NCBI RefSeq assembly: GCF_029369745.1
Contig: NZ_CP120210.1
Location: 4,588,001 to 4,652,000 of the forward strand
Direction: 5' to 3'
Length of the DNA: 64,000 nucleotides
Source of the DNA: Amycolatopsis sp. QT-25
Lineage (GTDB): Bacteria; Actinomycetota; Actinomycetes; Mycobacteriales; Pseudonocardiaceae
The notes under the pieces were generated by a model that was given only the letters and a program-made list of their open reading frames with translations, did no database searches and had not been told where the DNA came from. Below, piece by piece: positions 24,056 through 32,078 of the stretch. Within the stretch, counting starts at the first letter, position 1. Every line of letters starts with the position of its first letter. The position numbers and the translations under genes are program-made.

Positions 24056-26094
24056 TGAGCGCGCCAGAATCCACAGGAACCACAGCGTCTTCTTCCGCCA
24101 CCTCCGACGCCCCGGCCGAACCGGTCGGCGAGCGGGCGAGCGCGGCACGGGGCCCCGGCCCCGGCGCCGGTCTCGGCCGTGGCCCCGCCGCCTTCATGGG
24201 CGGACAACCCGCCGAGAAGGCCCTGGACTTCAAGGGATCGCTGAACCGGCTGCTGCGCCTGCTGCGACCGCAGCGCGCCATGCTGTACGGCATCCTGATG
24301 TTCGGCGTCGTCAGCGTCGCGCTGAGCGTGATCGGCCCGAAGATCCTCGGCATGGCGACGGACCTCGTCTTCGCGGGCGTCGTCGCCAAGGACATGCCGT
24401 CGGGGCTCAGCAAGGACCAGGTCATCGCCGGGCTGCGGGCCGAAGGCGACAACACCCTCGCCGACATGTTCTCGGGCATCGACTTCGTCCCGGGCCGGCG
24501 CATCGACCTCGACGCCGTCGGCCAGATCCTGCTGTGGGTGCTGCTGCTCTACATCGTGGCGTCGTTCTTCTCGTTGCTGCAGGCCAGGCTGACCACGAAC
24601 CTGGTCCAGCGGGCGGTGTTCGACCTGCGGGAGCGGATCGAGGAGAAGTTCGCCAGGCTCCCGCTGAGCTACTTCGACCGCCAGCCGCGCGGTGAGGTGC
24701 TGAGCCGGGCGACCAACGACATCGACAACCTCGCGCTCTCCCTGCAGCAAACACTGGCGCAGATCGTGTCTTCCCTGCTGATGGTCGTCGGCGTGCTCGC
24801 GATGATGTTCGTCATCTCACCGGTACTGGCGTTGGTCGCGCTGCTTTCGGTGCCGGCTTCGGTGCTCGTCGCGGCCAAGATCGGCAAGAAGGCGCAACCG
24901 CAGTTCATCAAGCAGTGGTCCACCACCGGGCGGCTCAACGCGCATATCGAGGAGATGTACACCGGGCATTCACTGGTCAAGGTGTTCGGCCGCCGCGAGG
25001 AGGCCGAAGAGGTCTTCCGCGAGCACAACGACACGCTCTACGGCGCGAGCTTCAAGGCGCAGTTCATCTCGGGCACCATCCAGCCCGCGATGATGTTCAT
25101 CGGCAACCTGAGCTACGTGCTGGTGGCCGTGATCGGTGCGCTGCGGGTGGCGTCCGGGACGCTGTCGCTCGGCGACGTCCAGGCCTTCATCCAGTACTCG
25201 CGGCAGTTCAGCCAGCCGGTCACGCAGATCGCCAGCATGGCGAACCTGCTGCAGTCCGGGATCGCGTCCGCGGAGCGGGTCTTCGCGTTGCTCGACGCGG
25301 ACGAGCAGGAACCCGAGCCCGCCGAGCCCGCGCGGGTGGAGAAGCTCCGCGGCCAGGTCGAGTTCGAGCACGTGTCGTTCCGGTACGCCGAGGACACGCC
25401 GCTCATCGAAGACCTGTCGCTCACCGTCGAGCCGGGGCACACCGTGGCCATCGTCGGGCCGACCGGCGCGGGGAAGACCACACTGGTCAACCTGCTCATG
25501 CGGTTCTACGAGCTCGACGGCGGCCGCATCACCCTCGACGGTGTCGACATCGCCGGGATGGACCGTGAGGATCTGCGGGCCAAGACCGGCATGGTGCTGC
25601 AGGACGCGTGGCTGTTCGGCGGCACCATCGCGGAGAACATCGCCTACGGTTCCACGGGCGCCACGCAGGAGGAGATCGTGGCGGCGGCCAAGGCGACCCA
25701 CGTCGACCGGTTCGTCCGGACCCTTCCCGACGGCTACGACACGGTGATCGACGACGAGGGCGGCACGGTCAGCACCGGTGAGAAACAGCTGATCACCGTC
25801 GCGCGGGCGTTCCTGGCGAAACCCGCGATCCTCATCCTCGACGAGGCCACCAGCTCGGTCGACACCCGCACCGAGGTGCTGATCCAGCGGGCGATGAACT
25901 CGCTGCGCGAGGGCCGGACGAGTTTCGTCATCGCGCACCGGCTCTCCACGATCCGCGACGCGGACGTGATCCTGGTGATGGAAAACGGCTCGATCGTCGA
26001 ACAGGGCGATCACGAAACGCTGCTGCTCACCGGGGGCGCGTACTCGCGGCTCTACGCCGCGCAGTTCGCGGAGGCGCTGGCCGAAACCGAGTGA
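24055..26094 (+). CDS. ABC exporter half-transporter, catalytic-ATPase subunit
   Basis: 679 residues. It has a 60-residue N-terminal extension rich in Ala, Ser, Gly and Pro, then a membrane domain with an extra loop (110-150), then the ATPase. Walker A G-P-T-G-A-G-K-T is at 468-475, and Walker B I-L-I-L-D-E-A-T has the catalytic Glu597. The signature is degenerate: V-S-T-G-E-K-Q (572-578) replaces the usual S-G-G-Q. This is the exact complement of the partner gene, so one composite ATP site is canonical and one is degenerate, as in TmrAB-type heterodimers. It overlaps the upstream gene by one base. Confidence 0.9.
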   Translation: MSAPESTGTTASSSATSDAPAEPVGERASAARGPGPGAGLGRGPAAFMGGQPAEKALDFKGSLNRLLRLLRPQRAMLYGILMFGVVSVALSVIGPKILGMATDLVFAGVVAKDMPSGLSKDQVIAGLRAEGDNTLADMFSGIDFVPGRRIDLDAVGQILLWVLLLYIVASFFSLLQARLTTNLVQRAVFDLRERIEEKFARLPLSYFDRQPRGEVLSRATNDIDNLALSLQQTLAQIVSSLLMVVGVLAMMFVISPVLALVALLSVPASVLVAAKIGKKAQPQFIKQWSTTGRLNAHIEEMYTGHSLVKVFGRREEAEEVFREHNDTLYGASFKAQFISGTIQPAMMFIGNLSYVLVAVIGALRVASGTLSLGDVQAFIQYSRQFSQPVTQIASMANLLQSGIASAERVFALLDADEQEPEPAEPARVEKLRGQVEFEHVSFRYAEDTPLIEDLSLTVEPGHTVAIVGPTGAGKTTLVNLLMRFYELDGGRITLDGVDIAGMDREDLRAKTGMVLQDAWLFGGTIAENIAYGSTGATQEEIVAAAKATHVDRFVRTLPDGYDTVIDDEGGTVSTGEKQLITVARAFLAKPAILILDEATSSVDTRTEVLIQRAMNSLREGRTSFVIAHRLSTIRDADVILVMENGSIVEQGDHETLLLTGGAYSRLYAAQFAEALAETE

Positions 26095-26107
26095 GCCGAC
26101 TCGGCAC

Positions 26108-26150
26108 GAAGGCCCCTTTTCCTGCTTCCACCGTGGGAAAAGGGGCCTTC
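26108..26150 (+). terminator. Terminator after the ABC exporter operon
   Basis: 15-bp perfect arms GAAGGCCCCTTTTCC (26108-26122) and its complement (26136-26150), 14 bases after the stop. It resembles the hairpins at 44611 and 51188 in starting with a GAAGG(G/C)-CC core. Confidence 0.75.
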
Positions 26151-26221
26151 ATCGCACAGGAAGACCGTGAACGGCGCTAGGCTTGCGTGACCCGACCCGG
26201 AAAGGGGTGCGCTGGCCGACC

Positions 26222-27664
26222 ATGGCGGAGAAACTCGGCGACTACCGCCGTAAGCGCAGACCGGGGCGGACACCCGAACCCCTTCCCGATCGCGATGGGG
26301 AGACCGGGGCCGACGATCTCTTCGTCATCCAGGAACACCACGCGAGCAGCCTGCACTGGGACATCCGGCTCGAACGAGGCGGAGTGCTGGTCTCGTGGGC
26401 GGTGCCGAAAGGCCTGCCGATGTCGCCCGATCTCGAACGGCTCGCCGTGCACACCGAAGACCACCCGATGGAATACCTGACCTTCGAAGGCGAGATACCC
26501 GCCGGCGAATACGGTGGCGGCACCATGACGATCTGGGACACCGGCCGGTACGAAACGCTGCACTTCAACGACTACAAGGTCGAGGTCGTCTTCCACGGCG
26601 AACGGGCACGCGGGAAATACCTGTTCCTCAATGTGAAGAAGGACGGCAGGGAGCGCGGCTGGCTGCTCAAACGGCTCGACCCCGCCGACCCGGGCCGCGC
26701 GGAACTCCCTTCCTTCCTCGCCCCGATGCTGACCAGACCGGGCCGTCTCCCCTCGACCGCCGAGGACGCGGAATGGGCCTACGAATTCGACTGGTCCGGG
26801 CGGCGGACCTTGATCCGCGTGGCCGGGGGGCGGATCACCGCGTACGACGATTCGGGCGACGACGTCACCGGCTTGTACCCCGAATTCCGCGGGCTCGGCG
26901 AGCAACTCGGTACCACGGAGGCTTTTCTCGACGGGGAAATCGTCGTCTTCGACGGCGGGAAACCCAGTCCGGACGGGCTCGGGCACCGCGCGCGTGCGAC
27001 GAAGGCTTCCGCGAAACGGCTCACTTCGCGCTTTCCGGCGTTCTACCTGGTGAACGACCTGCTGCATCTGGAAGGCAGTTCCTGCGTCGACTCGCCGTAT
27101 GTCCAACGGCGGGAACTTCTCGACGAACTCGGGCTCGCCGGACCGCATTGGCAGGTCACCCGGTACTACCGCGGAGACGGTGGCGCGGTCGCGCGAGCGG
27201 CCCGCGAACACGGGCTGGCCGGCATCGTGGCCAAACTGGCCCGCTCCGCGTATCACCCGGGAAGGCGTACCGGGGAATGGCTTTCCATCACCGCGACCAG
27301 GGTCCAGCAAGTGGTGCTGGGCGGCTGGCGGCCGGGTGGCGGCAGCCGGGCGGGCACGTTCAGTTCGCTGCTGCTCGGCGTGCCGCACGAGGACGGCCTG
27401 CGGTACATCGGGAACGTCGGCGTCGGCTTCGCGGCCGACGAATTGGAGGAGCTGTCCCGGCGGCTGATCCGCTTGGAACGCAAGACATCCCCGTTCCACT
27501 CCGTCCCGGACAAACAGGCGCGGGACGCGCGCTGGTCCCGGCCGGTCGTCGTCGGCGAGGTCGTCTTCGGCGGCTGGACCGACGCCGGCTGCCTGCGCAA
27601 TCCGCGGTGGCGTGGCCTGCTGCCGGACGTCAGCGCCGAAGAGGTCGAATTCGACGGGGCCTAA
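26222..27664 (+). CDS. LigD-like protein: 3'-phosphoesterase domain plus degraded ATP-ligase domain
   Basis: 480 residues from the ATG at 26222 (in-frame TTG and GTG upstream are alternatives). Residues 25-150 are a LigD-type 3'-phosphoesterase domain with key residues visible: Q-E-H-H-A-S-S-L-H-W-D-I-R-L-E (His40, His45, Asp47) and P-A-G-E-Y-G-G-G. Residues 165-480 follow the ATP-dependent ligase fold, including L-D-G-E-I-V-V-F-D. The motif I lysine (K-x-D-G) is replaced by D-W-S-G (Asp190, Ser192). Motif IV lacks its Glu (L-A-G-I-V-A-K), and motif V reads W-L-S-I-T instead of W-L-K-I-K. Adenylation should be impossible. End-processing activity may remain. Confidence 0.85.
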   Translation: MAEKLGDYRRKRRPGRTPEPLPDRDGETGADDLFVIQEHHASSLHWDIRLERGGVLVSWAVPKGLPMSPDLERLAVHTEDHPMEYLTFEGEIPAGEYGGGTMTIWDTGRYETLHFNDYKVEVVFHGERARGKYLFLNVKKDGRERGWLLKRLDPADPGRAELPSFLAPMLTRPGRLPSTAEDAEWAYEFDWSGRRTLIRVAGGRITAYDDSGDDVTGLYPEFRGLGEQLGTTEAFLDGEIVVFDGGKPSPDGLGHRARATKASAKRLTSRFPAFYLVNDLLHLEGSSCVDSPYVQRRELLDELGLAGPHWQVTRYYRGDGGAVARAAREHGLAGIVAKLARSAYHPGRRTGEWLSITATRVQQVVLGGWRPGGGSRAGTFSSLLLGVPHEDGLRYIGNVGVGFAADELEELSRRLIRLERKTSPFHSVPDKQARDARWSRPVVVGEVVFGGWTDAGCLRNPRWRGLLPDVSAEEVEFDGA

Positions 27665-27822
27665 GCCTTAACGACATACCGGATGTCGAGATCGGCTCCG
27701 ACCCCGCTGACGTCCAGGATCCCTGACACCAACGGGGTCTTCACGATCACCGAGAACCGGAGCGCCACGGCGTCGGCATCCTCCCCGACCGCGGTGAGGA
27801 CGAGGGGCCAACCCGGGTTACC
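27661..27822 (-). pseudogene. 53-codon open frame immediately after the CYTH-CHAD stop
   Basis: Reading on in the same frame past the CYTH-CHAD TGA gives 53 codons ending at a TAG (27663-27661). The peptide has a plausible globular pattern (G-W-P-L-V-L-T-A-V-G-E-D-A-D, later G-I-L-D-V-S-G-V-G-A-D-L-D-I-R-Y-V-V) and GC-rich third positions. It could be a C-terminal extension lost by a new stop, a remnant of another gene, or a readthrough tail. I see no ribosome-binding site for separate translation. Confidence 0.3.
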
Positions 27823-29334
27823 TCAGTTGAGCCATTTCGGGCGAAAACCTTGACTCAGCTCTTGCCATTCCCCGGCGAAGCGCCGGTGCGCGGCCTCGGC
27901 GGAGACGACGGAACGTCCGTACAGGAGGCCAAAGGTGAAAGCGTTTTCGTTCTCGGCGTAGGCGCGGAGACCGAGAAGCCGCAGCGTCTCCCTGGTGACC
28001 ACGACGTCGTGATGCGTGCCGAGCGTGGTTTGCACCGCCTTGACGTTCTTCTGCCAGTTCTGCAGCTTCTTGCCGCTCACCGGCAGGAGCGCGTCCGCCG
28101 CGTACCGGGCGCGCTTGGCCTTCTTGCGCACCTCGTGCAACGCGATGTCCTGCTCCGCGCCGCTTTCGAGTTCATTCGCCGCGGCGACGGCCTCGCGCAG
28201 TTTCCGGTCCGTACGCGCGACAGCCTTGCGCAGTTCCTTCTTCCCTCCCTTGATCTTCCGCGGTTTACCGACGAGCTTTTCCAGTGCGCGCAACAGCTCC
28301 GTGTACCGCTTGCTGTCGAGCGCGCGAACGGCCCGCGCCTTCCCTTCTTCGGCCTCGCGCGCGAAATGCCTGGTCATCAGCTGCTCGACAGGGCCGAGCA
28401 CCACTTCGGCCGGGAGGGCCTCGACCTCGTCGTGCAGGCGTTCGGCCATCACCTCGGTATCCCGCGCCGGCCCGAGCTCACCGCCGAGCCAGCGGAGTTC
28501 GGCGGCGAGCCCGTTCGCGACGTCGGCGTCGAAGGAATGCCGGAACGTCCGCAACGCGCTGCGCAGCCGCCTGCTGGCGACCCGCATCTGGTGCACCGCG
28601 TCCTCGGTGTCCCGGCGGACCCCGATGTCGTTGCGGCGCAGCGCGTCCAGCTGCTCGGCGAGATAGTCCGCCAGCACCGACCCGGACGCTCCCCGCGCCG
28701 AAGGCACGAATTCGTCGGTCAGCCGCCGGAGCTTCGACGGCCACCTCGACCGCTCCGCGCCGGCGCTCACGACGGCCTGGTCCAAACTGTCGAGCACGGC
28801 GGGATCGGCGCCGGGCGAGAGCTCGATCTCGAGTTCCCGCCAGCGGTCGAGATGCGCCTTGTCCCCGCCCGCCTCACCGGTGACGACGTCGTCGGTCAAC
28901 GTCGCGAGCTCGCGCCCTTCGGCGTCGAGCAAGGCGTACGACGTACGCTCGGTACGCAGATGGGCGGCCTGGACGAGTTTCGCGCCGAGGGTGTGGGCCC
29001 GCACCAGCTTCGCCAGCGCGCCGGGCACCTTGTCCGGCTTGCCCGACAGCGGGAGGCGGAGTTCCTCGCGCCTGTCCTCGCTGACGGGGAGTTTCAGGTG
29101 CCAGCCCTCGTCACTTCCGCCGAGCCTCCGCCGCAGCGTGATACCCGCCTGCGCGAGCCGGAAGTCGGGAGTGTCGAAGTACGTGGCGTCGAGGACGTCG
29201 ACCCTGGGATCGGCCTGGTTCGTCACGGGACCGACCGGGACCAGCGGTGGGATGGGCCGGTCGGCCGCCAGGTCGTACTTCCGCTCGATCTCCGCCTCGG
29301 CGACCGGGGCACCGCCCTGCGTCTTCGTCACCAC
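27823..29334 (-). CDS. CYTH-CHAD domain protein
   Basis: 503 residues. The CYTH domain (1-210) starts with A-E-I-E-R-K-Y and carries alternating basic and acidic strands that bind triphosphates (T-L-R-R-R-L, W-H-L-K-L-P). The CHAD domain (220-500) has paired conserved His/Arg helices, H-Q-M-R-V-A-S-R-R-L-R and H-E-V-R-K-K-A-K-R-A-R-Y. CYTH enzymes hydrolyse triphosphate-containing compounds, and CHAD domains bind polyphosphate, so a role in polyphosphate or triphosphate handling is likely. Two successive GTG codons could start it; the second is better spaced from GAAGGAG. Confidence 0.88.
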   Translation of the reverse strand: MVTKTQGGAPVAEAEIERKYDLAADRPIPPLVPVGPVTNQADPRVDVLDATYFDTPDFRLAQAGITLRRRLGGSDEGWHLKLPVSEDRREELRLPLSGKPDKVPGALAKLVRAHTLGAKLVQAAHLRTERTSYALLDAEGRELATLTDDVVTGEAGGDKAHLDRWRELEIELSPGADPAVLDSLDQAVVSAGAERSRWPSKLRRLTDEFVPSARGASGSVLADYLAEQLDALRRNDIGVRRDTEDAVHQMRVASRRLRSALRTFRHSFDADVANGLAAELRWLGGELGPARDTEVMAERLHDEVEALPAEVVLGPVEQLMTRHFAREAEEGKARAVRALDSKRYTELLRALEKLVGKPRKIKGGKKELRKAVARTDRKLREAVAAANELESGAEQDIALHEVRKKAKRARYAADALLPVSGKKLQNWQKNVKAVQTTLGTHHDVVVTRETLRLLGLRAYAENENAFTFGLLYGRSVVSAEAAHRRFAGEWQELSQGFRPKWLN

Positions 29335-29401
29335 GAACTCCTTCTTCTCGGCTACCGGAAGGATTACCCCGGGAAGGGGCGGTGGGAAACCTCGCCGGAG
29401 G

Positions 29402-30259
29402 TCACTCTTCCATCCGGTCGTACCGGTCCGCCCATTCGGCGAGCAGCTGACGTGATCGTTCCTCGGTCAAGGTGTCGCTCTCCACTCGCGCGACAAGTGA
29501 ATAGTACGCCTCGACCGCCACCCGATCGTCGATGAATACCCCGGCCGCATAGGAATCCGTGTACACCACCGCCGGATGCTCCGTGAATTCCATGATGGTG
29601 AAAGAATTCTCGATCGTTCTGCTCACCTCGTTGCTTTCCGGGACGATACGAATGGAGCAATAGGGCAGGTTCGCCGACAGGACGAGGTGGAGCAGTTGCT
29701 CGTGCATGATCCGGGGACCGCCGACGACCGACCGCAGCGCGCGCTCGTGGACGTAGAACCGGCACTTCGGCGGCCGATCCCGACGCAGTACCCGCTGCCG
29801 GTCCATCCGCGCGTTCACGACCTTGTCCAGTTGCGCTTGATCGCGGTTCCCGATCAGCTCGAAGGCGGTGCGGGCGTACGGTTCGATCTGCAGGAGCCCT
29901 GGCAGGGTCAACGACTCGTAGCGCACCAGGGTGTGCGCGAGATTCTCTTGGATGGCCAGGGATTTCATCGGATCGACGAGCTCGTCGAAGTACGGCCGCA
30001 CCCAGTACAGGTCTCCGCCGGGCTGCGTCAGCTCCAGCAGCAGGTCGCGCTCGGGCTCCGCCTCGCCACAGGTCGCGAGATACAGCGCCGCGTCCACCAC
30101 GGACAGCTCACGCAGCCCTTGTTCCCACCTCGTGACCTTGCTCTGCAACCAGCCGTTACGGCGGCTGACGTCGGCTCCGCTGAAGTGCCTGCGCTGCCGG
30201 AACGCCCTCATGCGGTGGCCCAGTTCCCGGGTCCGCGCCGTCGAATCCTTCTCAACCAT
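29402..30259 (-). CDS. XRE-family regulator with DUF5753 domain
   Basis: 285 residues from the ATG at 30259; an upstream in-frame ATG at 30346 adds a stretch of lower GC that looks like leader. N-terminal HTH: L-G-H-R-M-R-A-F-R-Q-R-R, then S-K-V-T-R-W-E-Q-G. The rest is DUF5753 (Y-E-S-L-T-L-P-G-L-L-Q-I-E-P-Y-A-R, then F-T-I-M-E-F). Such proteins usually pair with a small DUF397 gene; I find no intact one beside it. Tandem TTCGC-N2-GCGAA palindromes upstream probably form its operator. Confidence 0.85.
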   Translation of the reverse strand: MVEKDSTARTRELGHRMRAFRQRRHFSGADVSRRNGWLQSKVTRWEQGLRELSVVDAALYLATCGEAEPERDLLLELTQPGGDLYWVRPYFDELVDPMKSLAIQENLAHTLVRYESLTLPGLLQIEPYARTAFELIGNRDQAQLDKVVNARMDRQRVLRRDRPPKCRFYVHERALRSVVGGPRIMHEQLLHLVLSANLPYCSIRIVPESNEVSRTIENSFTIMEFTEHPAVVYTDSYAAGVFIDDRVAVEAYYSLVARVESDTLTEERSRQLLAEWADRYDRMEE

Positions 30260-30349
30260 GCGGGCCAAAGTAGGGCCGAACTCCGGCCGCGCGGTGATTG
30301 CCACGCGGTAATTCACCTCAACTGCTGATAACTTGCGCTCGCGCATTTC

Positions 30350-30393
30350 TGCGAAGTGCCCCTTCGCAAGCGAAGCGCCTTCGCGCGCGAAGG
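30350..30393. promoter_or_regulatory. Tandem TTCGC-N2-GCGAA palindromes, likely XRE operator
   Basis: TTCGCAAGCGAA (30363-30374) and TTCGCGCGCGAA (30380-30391, within the 16-bp palindrome 30378-30393) start 17 bp apart. A further TGCGAA half lies upstream. They precede the XRE-DUF5753 gene. Confidence 0.5.
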
Positions 30394-30494
30394 GTTCTTA
30401 AGTTTATATCGAAAGAAGGGAATGGGTGCGAGTTATTCGGAAGTGGATTTGTTGCGACACGGCAGGCGGCCGCGCGGCAGTGGCTGGCAGCGGT

Positions 30495-30545
30495 CCGTGA
30501 AGGCCTCCTTGAGGGACCCAGGGTCCCTCAAGGAGGCCTTCACGG
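30495..30545. repeat. 51-bp hairpin element, copy 2 of 3
   Basis: Perfect 23-bp arms (30495-30517 and 30523-30545) with a 5-base loop. The left arm starts CCGTGAAGGCCTCCTTGAGG, one base different from copy 1 in this stretch. It lies between divergent genes, not after a stop codon, so terminator function does not explain this copy. Confidence 0.8.
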
Positions 30546-30781
30546 ATCATGAACCCGAACGGCACCTGTGTCGAGGTGGAGTCGGGGCGGCCCGGCTCGC
30601 GGGCGGACGATGCGGGAACCGGGACGTTGATCGAGGTCGAGGCGAACTCACCCGCCGACCGCGGGATCAACCCGGCTCCACCACGTCCGGCACCTGACAG
30701 CGCGTTGAAGCTTCACGACCAAGGTCCAGCGAAAACACGATCAAAGTCTCAACCGCGTCATCAACGATACGCTTGAACCCC

Positions 30782-31903
30782 ATGAGTCAAGACATCCGAG
30801 ACTTCGTGACCCCTTCCTGCGACCTGCTCGCCCTGGGCGAGCCGACGCACGCGACCCCGGTCTTCGCCGACGTCCGCAACGAGCTGTTCGCCCAGCTCGT
30901 CGACCGTGGCTTCCGCTCGATCGCCCTCGAAACGGATCGGGTGGCCGCGCTCGTGGCGAACGACTTCGTCCGGGACGGCACCGGATCCCTCGACCTCGCG
31001 ATGAGCGAGGGCTTCTCACACGTCTTCGGTGGTGTGGCGGCGAACAGGCGACTGATCGCGTGGCTGCGCGAGTACAACGAGAACCGGCCTCCCGAGGAGC
31101 GGCTTTCGTTCCACGGCTTCGACACCCAGACCGAGAACACCTCCGCGCCCAGCCCCCGGCGCTACCTCGAACACGCCCGCGATTTCCTGCAGTTCGACGT
31201 GGACATCGCGGGCCCGGCCGGTGACGACGAGCGCTGGAGCCGCACCGAAGCCGTCCTGGACGCGGCTTCGTCACCAGGCGCGACGGCCGACGCCTACCGG
31301 CTGCGGGCGATCGCGGCCGAGTTGCTCGGTTTGCTTCGCGCGCGGAAACCGGAGCCGGTCACGGACGACTGGTCACGGGCCGAGGTACACCTCATGGCGG
31401 GTATCGATCTGCTGCGCTACCACCGGCAATGCGCCGAACCTCTCGAGCCGCACGAGCGGTACGCGCCCCTTGCCGCCACCAGGGACGCCATCATGGCGCG
31501 CAATCTGCTGGACATCCGCGCGGCCGAAGCCGGTCGCGGCAGGACGCTGGTCTTCGCCCACAATCTCCATCTGCGCCGCCAGTCGAGCACGATGCGCGTG
31601 GCGGGGACGGAGACGCACTGGTTCCCCGCCGGGGCGCTGGTGGCGCCGTTGCTCGGTGATCGCTACACCTTCGTCGCGACCAGCCTCGGCCGAAGCGAGG
31701 ACATCGCGCTTCGAGAGCCGGAACCCGACACCTACGAAGGCTTCCTTCAGAAACACGTCACCACGGCTTGGGGCCTGCTTCCCGCCGTCGACGTACCGTC
31801 GGCGAGCGTCCGGACCGATCCCACTCCACGACAGGGCTACTTTCCGCTCGATCAAGGGATTCTCGGCGACGCGGACGTGATCCTGCACGTCCGCGGCAGC
31901 TAG
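30782..31903 (+). CDS. Erythromycin-esterase family hydrolase
   Basis: 373 residues from the ATG at 30782. It carries the family motifs: L-G-E-P-T-H-A-T (Glu20, His23), A-L-E-T-D near residue 50, F-S-H-V-F-G-G-V, and F-H-G-F-D-T-Q. Ere-type enzymes hydrolyse the lactone of macrolides; many homologues in actinobacteria act on other substrates, so resistance is only a possibility. No signal peptide, hence cytosolic. No clear Shine-Dalgarno. A hairpin terminator follows 8 bases after the stop. Confidence 0.78.
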   Translation: MSQDIRDFVTPSCDLLALGEPTHATPVFADVRNELFAQLVDRGFRSIALETDRVAALVANDFVRDGTGSLDLAMSEGFSHVFGGVAANRRLIAWLREYNENRPPEERLSFHGFDTQTENTSAPSPRRYLEHARDFLQFDVDIAGPAGDDERWSRTEAVLDAASSPGATADAYRLRAIAAELLGLLRARKPEPVTDDWSRAEVHLMAGIDLLRYHRQCAEPLEPHERYAPLAATRDAIMARNLLDIRAAEAGRGRTLVFAHNLHLRRQSSTMRVAGTETHWFPAGALVAPLLGDRYTFVATSLGRSEDIALREPEPDTYEGFLQKHVTTAWGLLPAVDVPSASVRTDPTPRQGYFPLDQGILGDADVILHVRGS

Positions 31904-31911
31904 CCGTCGAA

Positions 31912-31949
31912 CCGGGTGACGCCTCCTGCCCTCGGAAGGCGTCACCCGG
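31912..31949 (+). terminator. Terminator after the erythromycin-esterase homologue
   Basis: Perfect 13-bp arms CCGGGTGACGCCT (31912-31924) and its complement (31937-31949) around a 12-base loop. The remaining 130 bases before the SARP gene's 3' end show no gene. Confidence 0.65.
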
Positions 31950-32078
31950 CCGCGAGTACGCGCCGCCACCCCCAGTCCCGCGATTTCGGGACGGCGCGAA
32001 GTCCGCTCACCTGAGCCGGAGTCAACACGCCGTCGCCATAACTTCGCCAAACGCCGTTGGCGGTGCTCCCCCGCCGGA

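Larger units (their letters stand above)
30260..30781. other. 522-bp intergenic region between divergent genes
   Basis: From the left it holds the 5' leader of the XRE gene, a cluster of TTCGC/GCGAA palindromes (30350-30393), an AT-rich stretch (about 30394-30425) that could hold + strand promoter elements, the 51-bp hairpin element copy 2 (30495-30545), and about 235 bases before the esterase gene with only weak open frames. A short frame starting N-P-N-G-T-C-V-E-V-E near 30549 faintly recalls DUF397 but is not convincing. Confidence 0.5.

Noticed and set aside
30549..30776. A DUF397 gene beside the XRE-DUF5753 regulator
   Set aside because: Only N-G-T-C-V-E-V recalls the family; the rest of the frame does not match and lacks a ribosome-binding site.
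32040..32062. CGCCAA/TTGGCG hairpin as a terminator of the SARP gene
   Set aside because: The stem is only 6 bp with no U-run; too weak to list as a feature.
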